DNA of 64,000 nucleotides from Paraburkholderia polaris (GTDB lineage: Bacteria > Pseudomonadota > Gammaproteobacteria > Burkholderiales > Burkholderiaceae): assembly GCF_012927345.1 (NCBI RefSeq), contig NZ_JABBGJ010000015.1, positions 115,501-179,500 of the forward strand, read 5' to 3'. This document shows positions 41,766-50,437 of the stretch, one piece after another. Numbering within the stretch: position 1 is the stretch's first letter; every line of letters starts with the position of its first letter. The notes under the pieces are model-generated. The model ran no database searches. It was not told the DNA's origin and worked only from the letters and a program-made list of their open reading frames with translations. The translations under genes were made by a program, and so were the position numbers.

Positions 41766-43159
41766 CGCTGTGCTCCGGCTGTGGTGCGGTTAAGAATCTC
41801 AACCGCTTGTTGCGCAGCGCGCTCGCTGATCTTCGCGCGAATGCCGTCGAAGTGTGAACCGCGTGTCGCGTCGATACCCATCCGCGACGTGGTGCCTGCA
41901 GCAGACGATGAAGGATCGAGCGGACTGCCCGGCAAACCGTCGACGATAAACACGTCCTGATGCGGCTGGAAATGCGTGGCGATGGCCCACAGCACTTGCG
42001 AATCGCTGGTGATGTCGATATCGCTATCCACCGCTACGACGTTCTTAAGATACGGGTCCCAGCCGAGCAACGCGAGCATGATCTGGCGTGCTTCGCCGTC
42101 GCGTGTCTGATTCAATGCGACGTAGCAATGGAAGTGCGTGCCCGAGTTCGGATAGTGCAGCGCGGTGACGGAAGGAAAGCGCGCCTTCAGCTTCTCGCTC
42201 ATTTCTGCTTCGCGCGGCAAGCGAGCCAGCGTCAGGTGCTCGGCGTACGGACCGCCGACTACATCGACGAGCCATGCATCATTACGCCGCATCAACGTGT
42301 CGACGCGCAGCACGTTGTTGGTCGAGCGATCCGACGAATAGCCGGTGAATTCGCCGAACGGGCCTTCTTCTGCGTGCGCGTGCGGATCGATCGTGCCTTC
42401 AAGGACGAACTCAGCGGAAGCGGGAACGCCGATTCCGTAACGAGGCGTACGCACCAATTCCAGCGGCGCGCCGAACAATCCGCCTGCAATCGCCCGTTCA
42501 TCCGTGCCGAAGGGCACGCGCGCCGCGGCGGCCAGCATGAACAGCGGATGCGCACCGATCACCATCGCGACTTTCAACGTGTCGCCGCGCGCTTGAGCGG
42601 TTTGCAGCATGCGCCAGAGGTGGCCGCGCGAATGCAGGCTGGTTGCCAGCGCATTGCGGGCGTGCCGCATTGAACGGTGATAGCTGAGGTTCGCGACGCC
42701 CGTCACCGGGTCCTCGGCGACAATTACAGCGTTGGTGATGTACGGACCACGATCGGTATCGAAGTGGCGGATCATCGGCAGTTGCGCGAGATCGACGGCG
42801 TCGCCTTCGAGAACCTGGTCGAGAACTGGGCCGGTCGGAACGAAAACCGGAGCGACGGGGGCGTTCGCACGTTGCTGGTAAGCGTCGAATAGGCCCGACG
42901 CGTCGACGTCGAACAAACGTCCAATGCGCGTACGTGAAGCAAAGAAGTTGGTAACCAGTGGTGTCGCAATGCCGTCGACCTTTTCGCAGATCAGCATCTG
43001 ATGCTGACCCCGTGCTGCCAATTCGGCGACCACGGCGGTGACATCCTGATCGGCAGCCAAAGGTTGCTTGATCGTCAATACATCATCGGGAAACTGCTCG
43101 CGATACGCCTGCGCGAAGCGATGAAAATCCTGCGTGGCGCGGAAGAGGTTATCCGCCAT
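41762..43159 (-). CDS. UbiD-family decarboxylase (prenylated-FMN dependent)
   Basis: 465 residues. The catalytic triad R-E-E is visible as Arg in NLSYHRSMRHAR and the two Glu in EEGPFGEFTGYSSDRS. The C-terminal VVAVDSDIDITSDSQVLWAI and GSHFDGIRAKI are typical. It reversibly decarboxylates aromatic, heteroaromatic or unsaturated acids. With a dedicated UbiX and two amidohydrolase-2 proteins it is the probable core step of the 36251-45152 pathway. Confidence 0.93.
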   Translation of the reverse strand: MADNLFRATQDFHRFAQAYREQFPDDVLTIKQPLAADQDVTAVVAELAARGQHQMLICEKVDGIATPLVTNFFASRTRIGRLFDVDASGLFDAYQQRANAPVAPVFVPTGPVLDQVLEGDAVDLAQLPMIRHFDTDRGPYITNAVIVAEDPVTGVANLSYHRSMRHARNALATSLHSRGHLWRMLQTAQARGDTLKVAMVIGAHPLFMLAAAARVPFGTDERAIAGGLFGAPLELVRTPRYGIGVPASAEFVLEGTIDPHAHAEEGPFGEFTGYSSDRSTNNVLRVDTLMRRNDAWLVDVVGGPYAEHLTLARLPREAEMSEKLKARFPSVTALHYPNSGTHFHCYVALNQTRDGEARQIMLALLGWDPYLKNVVAVDSDIDITSDSQVLWAIATHFQPHQDVFIVDGLPGSPLDPSSSAAGTTSRMGIDATRGSHFDGIRAKISERAAQQAVEILNRTTAGAQR

Positions 43160-43260
43160 AGTGAACTCCGTCGAAAGCGATAACGAAAGCGGACTGTCGG
43201 GAGAGGCAGGCGCGGCATCAACCCTTAGCCGCGCCTGCCGTACAGCAAGCGCTAAACGCG

Positions 43261-44187
43261 TTAAGCAGGCTGGGTTACGTCATTCACATAAGTCGCCTTC
43301 AAACGCTTTTCCGCTTCGGCCAGATCTTTCGGCGGCTTGGTCGGCTCGATGCCGACCAGACGGGCGATGTTGTTGCCCATATAGTCTTCGAGACCGTCTT
43401 CATCCAGATCCATGCCTTGCGGCGCCGGACCGCACAGCATTTCCAGTTCGCGCAGCCACATACCCGGCTCATTCGGCGGCGAGTCGGTGCCGAACACGAT
43501 CTTGTTGCGCGGCAACTCGCGAGCAAATTCGACGATGCGCGACTGATAGCACCAGCCCGATTCGCAATACACGTTCGGTGTATCCATCGCCATCCAGAAC
43601 GATTCGAACGAGTAGTTGCCGCCCGTTTGAATCCCGAAGTGACCGATGATGAAATTCACCATCGGGAATTCGCGGATGATCGGATAGAACTGCGTCGGAA
43701 TCGTGTACGGTCCGTCGCCCGTGTGAATCAGCACCACCACGCCGAGTTCGGCACATTTCTTCATCGCCGGACGCAACCAGTCGAGTGCGCGATCCGGGCG
43801 ATAGCCGTGCATGTTCGCGTGCAGCTTGAGCATCTTGAAGCCGTACTCCTTCACGTGGAATTCGAGTTCGGCGGCGCCGTTCTCCGGACCCCAACGCGGG
43901 TTGTACGTGAAGTTGCCGATAAAGCGATCCGGGTACTTCTGCGTAAGCTCGGCGATATACGCCATGTAATCGCGAATGCCTTCACGGCCGCGGCGATTGC
44001 CGTCGCGATAGCCGGTGTTGCCCGGCGGCGGTTGAATAAAGCCCATGTCGATACGGCGCGGCTTGCCGTTGATGATGTACGGACCGTCCATCATCTTCAG
44101 CAGGCGTTCGCCGGTGAACGGCTCGCCGGTGTGGCGCCACGCTTCGTCGACGAGATTGGTCGGATGCAGATGGGTATCGATGATCAT
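43261..44187 (-). CDS. amidohydrolase-2 family protein, metal-binding (catalytic) paralog
   Basis: 308 residues from ATG 44187. The N-terminal HxH is intact (MIIDTHLHPTNLVD). Further ligands are His in VVLIHTGDGPYT, FIIGHFGIQTGG and Asp in IVFGTDSPPNEP. The family contains non-oxidative decarboxylases (gamma-resorcylate, 5-carboxyvanillate, isoorotate) and lactone hydrolases. It is about half identical in sequence to the following upstream gene product and starts within its stop codon (TGATG). Probable roles are ring hydrolysis or decarboxylation. Confidence 0.88.
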   Translation of the reverse strand: MIIDTHLHPTNLVDEAWRHTGEPFTGERLLKMMDGPYIINGKPRRIDMGFIQPPPGNTGYRDGNRRGREGIRDYMAYIAELTQKYPDRFIGNFTYNPRWGPENGAAELEFHVKEYGFKMLKLHANMHGYRPDRALDWLRPAMKKCAELGVVVLIHTGDGPYTIPTQFYPIIREFPMVNFIIGHFGIQTGGNYSFESFWMAMDTPNVYCESGWCYQSRIVEFARELPRNKIVFGTDSPPNEPGMWLRELEMLCGPAPQGMDLDEDGLEDYMGNNIARLVGIEPTKPPKDLAEAEKRLKATYVNDVTQPA

Positions 44188-45152
44188 CAGCGGGCTCCTG
44201 CGTAGGCTGCTTGAGTTGCATTCGCGGCGTGTTTCTGCGACGCGCCGGCGTGTTGTTTCAGATAGGCTTGCGCTTCTTCGACGCTTCTCGGCGGCGCGCT
44301 CGGCTCGATGCCGATCATGCGGGCGAGGTTGTTGCCGAGGTAATCCTCGAGCGTGTCTTCGTCGAGATTCAGACCTTGCGGCGGCTCGTGGCACAACACT
44401 TCGAGCAAACGCAGCCACATGCCGGGCTCGTTTGGCGGCGTGTCCGAACCGTAGAGAATCTTGTGCGTCGGCAGTACCTTGGCAAATTCGACGATCCGCG
44501 ATTGCAGGCACCAGCTCGATTCGCAATACACGTTCGGCGTATCGAGCGCCATCTGATAAGGCTCGAAGCAATACACACCACCCGTCTGCACACCGAAGTG
44601 CGCCATGATGAAATTCACCGACGGGAATTCGCGGATTAGCGGATACCACTCGCTCGGGATGCTGTACGGTCCGTCGCCGGTGTGCAGCTTCACGAGCAGG
44701 CCGAGGTCCGCGCATTTACGCAGAGCAGGACGCAGCCAGTCGAGTGCGCGGTCGGGACGATACGCATGCATGTTGGCCTGCAACTGCACCATCTTGAAGC
44801 CGTGTTCCTTCGCGTAGAACTCGATCGCTTCGGCGCCGTTCTCCGGACCGCAACGCGGGTTGTAGACGAAGCAACCGATCAGACGGTCCGGATACTTCTG
44901 CGTCATTTCGACGGTGTACGCCATGTAGTCGTCGATCGACTCGCGCCCCGAGCGGTTGCCGTCGGTCCACGTATAGATAGTGTTGCCTTGCGGCGGTTGA
45001 ATGAATGCCTTGTCGATGCGGCGCGGCTTGCCGTTGATGATGTACGGGCCGTCCATCGTTGCGATCAGACGCTCGCCGGTGAATGGCTCGCCGTCGTGGC
45101 GCCACGCGAGGTCGACCAGATTGGTCGGGTAACAGCTAGTGTCGATGATCAT
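44187..45152 (-). CDS. amidohydrolase-2 family protein, paralog lacking the HxH metal motif
   Basis: 321 residues from ATG 45152, first gene of the operon. It closely parallels its neighbour (GEPFTGERL, DGPYIINGKPRRID, HTGDGPYSIPSEWYPLIREF). However, where the neighbour has DTHLHP it reads MIIDTSCYPTNLVD, losing both histidines of the HxH metal site. Other ligand positions (KLHTGDGP, AHFGVQTGG, GSDTPPNEP) remain. It may be a non-catalytic or altered-metal partner forming a heteromer with the next gene product. It has an extended Ala-rich C-terminus. Confidence 0.87.
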   Translation of the reverse strand: MIIDTSCYPTNLVDLAWRHDGEPFTGERLIATMDGPYIINGKPRRIDKAFIQPPQGNTIYTWTDGNRSGRESIDDYMAYTVEMTQKYPDRLIGCFVYNPRCGPENGAEAIEFYAKEHGFKMVQLQANMHAYRPDRALDWLRPALRKCADLGLLVKLHTGDGPYSIPSEWYPLIREFPSVNFIMAHFGVQTGGVYCFEPYQMALDTPNVYCESSWCLQSRIVEFAKVLPTHKILYGSDTPPNEPGMWLRLLEVLCHEPPQGLNLDEDTLEDYLGNNLARMIGIEPSAPPRSVEEAQAYLKQHAGASQKHAANATQAAYAGAR

Positions 45153-45340
45153 GTACTCGATCTCCTTGAGAGGAACTGGTGTATCCAGTTGCCGGATCGC
45201 GGGCAGGCACATCGATGGAACGGAGCCCAGACGGGCTTGCCCATGCGGCCCTTTGCAAGACGCAGTACTAACGCGCCTTCCCCTCGCCGGCATCGAGTGT
45301 CACACTGATGTGCACTGCTGCTTGCGATGCAGTCTCACGC

Positions 45341-45371
45341 GTTAAAAACGCTCTGTACAATATTTTTTAAC
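45341..45371. promoter_or_regulatory. candidate LysR operator between the LysR gene and the catabolic operon
   Basis: GTTAAAAA (45341-45348) and TTTTTAAC (45364-45371) form a perfect 8-bp inverted repeat with a 15-base spacer, centred about 40 bp upstream of the LysR start and about 200 bp upstream of the operon start. LysR regulators generally bind such AT-rich dyads in the divergent promoter region. Confidence 0.5.
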
Positions 45372-45394
45372 CACGATCTTGATACGTTTGCGAT

Positions 45395-46306
45395 ATGGAC
45401 ATTCGGCTGTTGCGTTACTTCGCGGTACTTGCCGACGAACTGCATTTCGGCCGGGCAGCCGCACGGCTGCACATTTCGCAGCCACCTCTCAGTCAGCAGA
45501 TTCGCATCCTCGAAGAGGAGATGGGCACCGCGTTGTTCATGCGTTCGCAGCACCGTGTCGAACTCACTGATGCAGGGAAAACACTTAAGGAACAGGTGCC
45601 GCTGATCTTCGCGCAGTTCGAGCGCGCGATCGATCTGACGCGTTGTGCGGGACGTGGCGAAGTGGGAAGTCTCGAGATCGGCATCATTAGCTCGGCGATG
45701 GTCGATCCGATTCCGCGCGCACTCAGGGTATTTGCGGAGAAACATCCGCAAGTGCAGTGGACGTTGCACGAGATGACGCCCGCTGCGCAGATCCTCGCGC
45801 TCAAGGAGCGGCGGTTGGATGTGTGCTTCTTCCGGGTGTCGCATGAGGACCCGGAGATTCGCAGCGAAGTCGTGATGCGCGAATCGGCAGTGGTGGCGCT
45901 GCCGTTAGGGCATCGGCTTGCCGCGCGTGGGGAGATCGCGTTGCGTGAGTTGGAGACCGAGCGTTTTGTGTCGTTCGGTTTGCGGCAGTCGCAGCTTGCG
46001 CGCTTTCTGCAGGACTGTTGCGTCGAGGCAGGGTTTACACCGCAGATCGAGCAGGAGGTGGTCGAGGTGCATACGCTGCTGTGTCTGGTGCGTGAAGGGC
46101 TGGGCGTGGCGTTGCTGCCTTCGTCGGCGCGGCAACTGTCGACGGGAGGCGTCGCGTTCGTGCAGGTGGCATCGCCGCGTCCGGAGGTGTCGCTGCATGC
46201 GCGCTATCGTGCTGAGGAGCCGTCGCCGGTGGTGTCGCTGTTTCTCGATACGGTGCGCGAGGTGGCCGCTAGCGTGAGTGGGGACGAGAAGGGTGGCGAG
46301 CGGTAA
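45395..46306 (+). CDS. LysR-family transcriptional regulator of the divergent catabolic operon
   Basis: 303 residues. The helix-turn-helix is at residues about 15-45 (DIRLLRYFAVLADELHFGRA, RLHISQPPLSQQIRILEEEM). The effector domain follows (GSLEIGIISSAMVDPIPRAL, LPLGHRLAARGEIAL). The subgroup resembles CatR/BenM/CbnR regulators of aromatic-acid catabolism. Divergent orientation and a dyad in the intergenic space point to control of the 36251-45152 operon by a pathway intermediate. Confidence 0.92.
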   Translation: MDIRLLRYFAVLADELHFGRAAARLHISQPPLSQQIRILEEEMGTALFMRSQHRVELTDAGKTLKEQVPLIFAQFERAIDLTRCAGRGEVGSLEIGIISSAMVDPIPRALRVFAEKHPQVQWTLHEMTPAAQILALKERRLDVCFFRVSHEDPEIRSEVVMRESAVVALPLGHRLAARGEIALRELETERFVSFGLRQSQLARFLQDCCVEAGFTPQIEQEVVEVHTLLCLVREGLGVALLPSSARQLSTGGVAFVQVASPRPEVSLHARYRAEEPSPVVSLFLDTVREVAASVSGDEKGGER

Positions 46307-46483
46307 CGCTCACGTACTGGCCGTTTGCGTGGCGCGCGAGATTGGGCGTCGATCCGAAGGGTGGCGAGCGGTAACGCTAGCGCGCTGACCGTTTGCGCGA
46401 TGCGCGAGAGTAAGCATGGACGCGAAGGGTGGTGAATGCAGACGCTAAGGCGCGCCGACCGTCTGCGCGACCAGTTCTCGAAT
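46288..46483. repeat. 68-bp imperfect tandem repeat, 2.8 copies, bridging two convergent LysR genes
   Basis: Units begin at 46288, 46356 and 46424 with GAAGGGTGGCGAGCGGTAAC (the third reads GAAGGGTGGTGAATGCAGAC) and share CCGTTTGCGC and GCGCGAGA segments. The period is exactly 68 bases. The first unit overlaps the 3' end of the LysR gene ending at 46306. The last runs into the 3' end of the next LysR gene (stop at 46445). Likely duplication of a gene end. Confidence 0.75.
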
Positions 46484-47341
46484 CACTTCGATCAGCGGAG
46501 CCACTTGCGCCGCTTTTTCCCGAGGCCACACCGCGTACAAGTTGTAATGCGTCGGAATCTCTACTTGCGTGAGTTCGACCAGGCGCCCCTCGCGCCGCGC
46601 GTCGGCAGCGAGCAGGCCGCGCGCCAAACCCGCGCCCACGCCTGCGCTCGCGGCTGAAATCAACCCGGCGGCGTTGTCAAACACCGCCACGGCGTCTGGT
46701 TCGATTGCGGGCAGGCCAGCCGCGCTGAGCCACGGAATCCACGAGCGCTTCGTGTAGCCGAGCAGCGGTAATTCGAGCACCTGTTCAGGCGTGAGCGGCA
46801 GGCTCAGTTCGCGCGCCGCAAGAAGCGCGGGCGAACCCACGGCAGTCAACCGATCGCCGCAGATGAGCGCGTTCTCGAAGCCGTCCCATTCTCCATACCC
46901 ATACCGCAACGCAATATCCACCCGCTCGAACGCGCTGCGGTCATGGCGCGGTGTGGACAGCACGGTCAACGACGTGCCGGTCAGCGCATCGAGCAAAGCA
47001 GGCAAGCGCGCCACCAGCCAGCTCTGGGCGAGTTCGGGATCGACGTCGAGCGTGATCGACTGCTTGACCGTGCGCTCTTTCACCGACGACAACGCGCGAT
47101 CAATCTGCTCGAAGCCATCCGCCAGCTGATTCGCGAACAGCACGCCCGCATCCGTCAACACCACGCCGCCGCCTTCGCGCACGAACAACGGCTGCCCGAC
47201 GAACTCTTCGAGCGTGCGGATCTGCTGGCTGATCGCGCTATGCGTGAGCGACAGCTGGCGCGCCGCGCTCGAAAAGCTGCCGACGCGTGCCGCTTGCAGG
47301 AAAGCCTGCATCGACTGGATCGAAGGGTAGCGCTTCAACAT
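46445..47341 (-). CDS. LysR-family transcriptional regulator (GcvA-like)
   Basis: 298 residues. The helix-turn-helix is at the N-terminus (SMQAFLQAARVGSFSSAARQ, LSLTHSAISQQIRTLEEFVG), followed by an effector domain (LTVLSTPRHDRSAFERVDIA, LRYGYGEWDGFENALICGDR). Divergently transcribed from the IorAB-type oxidoreductase with 141 bp between starts, so it is the probable regulator of those genes. The effector is unknown. Confidence 0.92.
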   Translation of the reverse strand: MLKRYPSIQSMQAFLQAARVGSFSSAARQLSLTHSAISQQIRTLEEFVGQPLFVREGGGVVLTDAGVLFANQLADGFEQIDRALSSVKERTVKQSITLDVDPELAQSWLVARLPALLDALTGTSLTVLSTPRHDRSAFERVDIALRYGYGEWDGFENALICGDRLTAVGSPALLAARELSLPLTPEQVLELPLLGYTKRSWIPWLSAAGLPAIEPDAVAVFDNAAGLISAASAGVGAGLARGLLAADARREGRLVELTQVEIPTHYNLYAVWPREKAAQVAPLIEVIRELVAQTVGAP

Positions 47342-47482
47342 AGGTGTTAGCCGGACTTACGGGTGATGGAAGAAATCGTCGCTGGCGTTGTGCTTAACGG
47401 CTTTCAATAATGGCCGCAAGCACGCGGCCTTTGTGGCATGCACCACACGCCGCGCTGCACAACAACACTCAGGAGACAGCGC

Positions 47483-48010
<528 letters not shown>

Positions 48011-50296
48011 ATGCGCAACGACAAGCAAGCGCTGAACAGCGCACACGGTGCGGCGCGTAGACGCTTCATCAAACAGAGTTCTGCATTGTTGGCATCGGGT
48101 CTCGCGATCGGCTTTCAATTGCCCGAAGCATTAGCGGGTAATACGAACGCAAGCGGCGATCCTAAACCGCAAACCGGCGAGTTCGAGCCGAACGCCTGGG
48201 TGCGCGTGCTCCCGGACGATACGATCAAGCTGGTCGTCCATAAACACGACTCCGGCACAGGCACGCGCACCGCATTGGCTGCGGTCGTCGCTGAAGAACT
48301 CGATGTCGATCCGTTTCGCGTGGATGTGATCACGCCGGAGAATCCGTTCTTTGGGGATTACATTCATCCGTTGTGGAAAGTGTTCTCGACCGGCGGCAGT
48401 ACCAGCGTCGCGCTTGAGTACGATCGCTTGCGGCGTGCGGGTGCAACCGCACGTGCCATGTTGATCGAAGCTGCCGCGAAACAATGGAACGTGGCGCCGT
48501 CTGCGTTGACGACTGACAACGGGTTCGTCGTCGACAAGGCGAGCGGCAAGCGCGCGAACTACGGATCGTTGGCGAGCGTAGCGGCGCAATTGCCCGCGCC
48601 GAAAGACGTCGCGTTGAAAGATCCTTCGCAGTTCAAATACATCGGCAAGCTGCAGAAAAAGCGCGGCGCCGATCTGAAGGCAAGAGGGGCGTTTCCGTAC
48701 AGCATCGATGTGTCGGTGCCGGGGATGCTGGTCGCTGTCGTCACGCGCTCGCCGATCATCGATGGACGGGTGCGCAGCGTCGATGCGAAGGAGACCTTGG
48801 CGGTGCCGGGGGTACGGCAGGTGTTGCAGATTCCTTGCCGCCCCGACATTCTCGGCGGCAATCAGGAAGGGGTCGCCGTGCTGGCCGATGACTACTGGTC
48901 GGCGCACAAGGGCCAGGCGGCGCTGCATGTCGAATGGGACGATAGTCCGCTCGAAACTTTCGACAGCAGCACGCTGGCCGCGCATCAAGCCGCATGGCTC
49001 GACGATCCCGCTACGCGTGTCGTGCCAACGATTCAAACCGGCGATGCGAAGACCGCGTGGCCGCATGGTGCGCGTGTGGTCGAAGCTTCGTATTCGATGC
49101 CCTACAAGGCGCAGAATCCGTTGGAGCCGATCAACGTCACCGCATGGGCGAGGGACGGCGGCATCGAGTACTGGGGCGGCTTGCAGGTGCCTTCTACCGT
49201 GCAGGAGGCTGCCGAGGTGATCGGCGGCATTCCAGCCGACCGTGTGGTGCTGCATGAGCTTGTGTCGGGCGGCAGCTTCGGGTCACGCGAATCGAAGTAC
49301 TGGCTCTTCGAAGTCACGTTTCTCACGCTGAAAACCGGCAAACCCGTGAAGATGATGAACAGCCGCGAAGACGAAATGCGCGCGCTGTATTACCACTCGG
49401 CGAGCTATCACCGAGGCAAGGCCGCGCTCGATGCGCAGGGCAATTTGACCACGCTGCAACTGCGCGCGGTGATGCCCGCCTCGCCCGAGCAATGGGAGCC
49501 GGGTTACTTCGACCGTCCCGACCGGATGGACTACAGCACCACCGAGGCGATCAGCAAATACGAATTCGCTTACGGCGCGCCGCATGTCGATATTGGTTGG
49601 GTGCGTCATGAGACCGGCGTGCCGACCGGTTGGTATCGGGCGGTGAGTTATATCCCGAATGTGTTTTCGGTGGAGTCGTTTATGGATGAGGCTGCGCATG
49701 CTGGGCAGCGCGATCCGGTTGATTTCAGGCTCGCGCATATGAAGGATCCGCGGCATAAGGCCGTGTTGCGCGAGGCGGCGGAGCGGGCGGGGTGGGGTAA
49801 GCCGTTGCCTGCTGGTACGGCGTTGGGTGTTGCGACGAATCAGGCGTATAGCAGCTATGTTGCGGTGGTGGCGCGGGTGGTTCGCAAGGGCGATGCGGTT
49901 GTGGTTGAGAAGCTGACGTGTGTGGCGGATTGCGGGTTGGCTGTGTCGCCGGGTGGGGTTGAAGAACAACTGTATGGCGGGCTGATGTGGGGGTTAGGGC
50001 ATGCGACGGCGGATCGCATCGACATTCGGCATGGTCAGGTCGAGCAGAAGAACTTTGATACGTATCGCGTGATGCGCATGAGTGATATGCCGGAGATCGA
50101 GATTCAGATCGTGCAGGGGGATCCGGCTAAACCGGGTGGCGTTGGGGAGTTGTCGAGTCCTTCGGTGGCGCCGGCGGTAGCGAATGCGGTGTTTAAGCTG
50201 ACCGGGCGGAGGTTGAGGGATACGCCGTTTGATTTGGAGAAAGTGGCGGCGCAAGCGGGCGCCCCAGGGAAGGTCAATGTGAAAGCGAAGGCTTAA
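48011..50296 (+). CDS. molybdopterin-binding large subunit (IorB type), Tat-exported
   Basis: 761 residues. A twin-arginine leader (AARRRFIKQSSALLASGLAI) indicates export with the small subunit as a folded complex. Molybdenum-cofactor domains are visible (GTGTRTALAAVVAEELDVDP, VSGGSFGSRESKYWLFEVTF), and the catalytic Glu lies in GGVGELSSPSVAPAVANAVF. The enzyme hydroxylates N-heterocycles or oxidises aldehydes. A c-type cytochrome subunit, common in such loci, is not adjacent. Probably controlled by the divergent LysR gene. Confidence 0.93.
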   Translation: MRNDKQALNSAHGAARRRFIKQSSALLASGLAIGFQLPEALAGNTNASGDPKPQTGEFEPNAWVRVLPDDTIKLVVHKHDSGTGTRTALAAVVAEELDVDPFRVDVITPENPFFGDYIHPLWKVFSTGGSTSVALEYDRLRRAGATARAMLIEAAAKQWNVAPSALTTDNGFVVDKASGKRANYGSLASVAAQLPAPKDVALKDPSQFKYIGKLQKKRGADLKARGAFPYSIDVSVPGMLVAVVTRSPIIDGRVRSVDAKETLAVPGVRQVLQIPCRPDILGGNQEGVAVLADDYWSAHKGQAALHVEWDDSPLETFDSSTLAAHQAAWLDDPATRVVPTIQTGDAKTAWPHGARVVEASYSMPYKAQNPLEPINVTAWARDGGIEYWGGLQVPSTVQEAAEVIGGIPADRVVLHELVSGGSFGSRESKYWLFEVTFLTLKTGKPVKMMNSREDEMRALYYHSASYHRGKAALDAQGNLTTLQLRAVMPASPEQWEPGYFDRPDRMDYSTTEAISKYEFAYGAPHVDIGWVRHETGVPTGWYRAVSYIPNVFSVESFMDEAAHAGQRDPVDFRLAHMKDPRHKAVLREAAERAGWGKPLPAGTALGVATNQAYSSYVAVVARVVRKGDAVVVEKLTCVADCGLAVSPGGVEEQLYGGLMWGLGHATADRIDIRHGQVEQKNFDTYRVMRMSDMPEIEIQIVQGDPAKPGGVGELSSPSVAPAVANAVFKLTGRRLRDTPFDLEKVAAQAGAPGKVNVKAKA

Positions 50297-50437
50297 GCTG
50301 GCGGCTTGCGCATTGGCGTGCCAGACGCATCCAGAACGCTACATTTGTGTGTATAACTTTGGATGGCGCCCTGCTATTCTGTTTGAATTGCACGCTGCCC
50401 TCTCCGCGGACGGCGAATTTCCTGATCGAGCGTCGTC

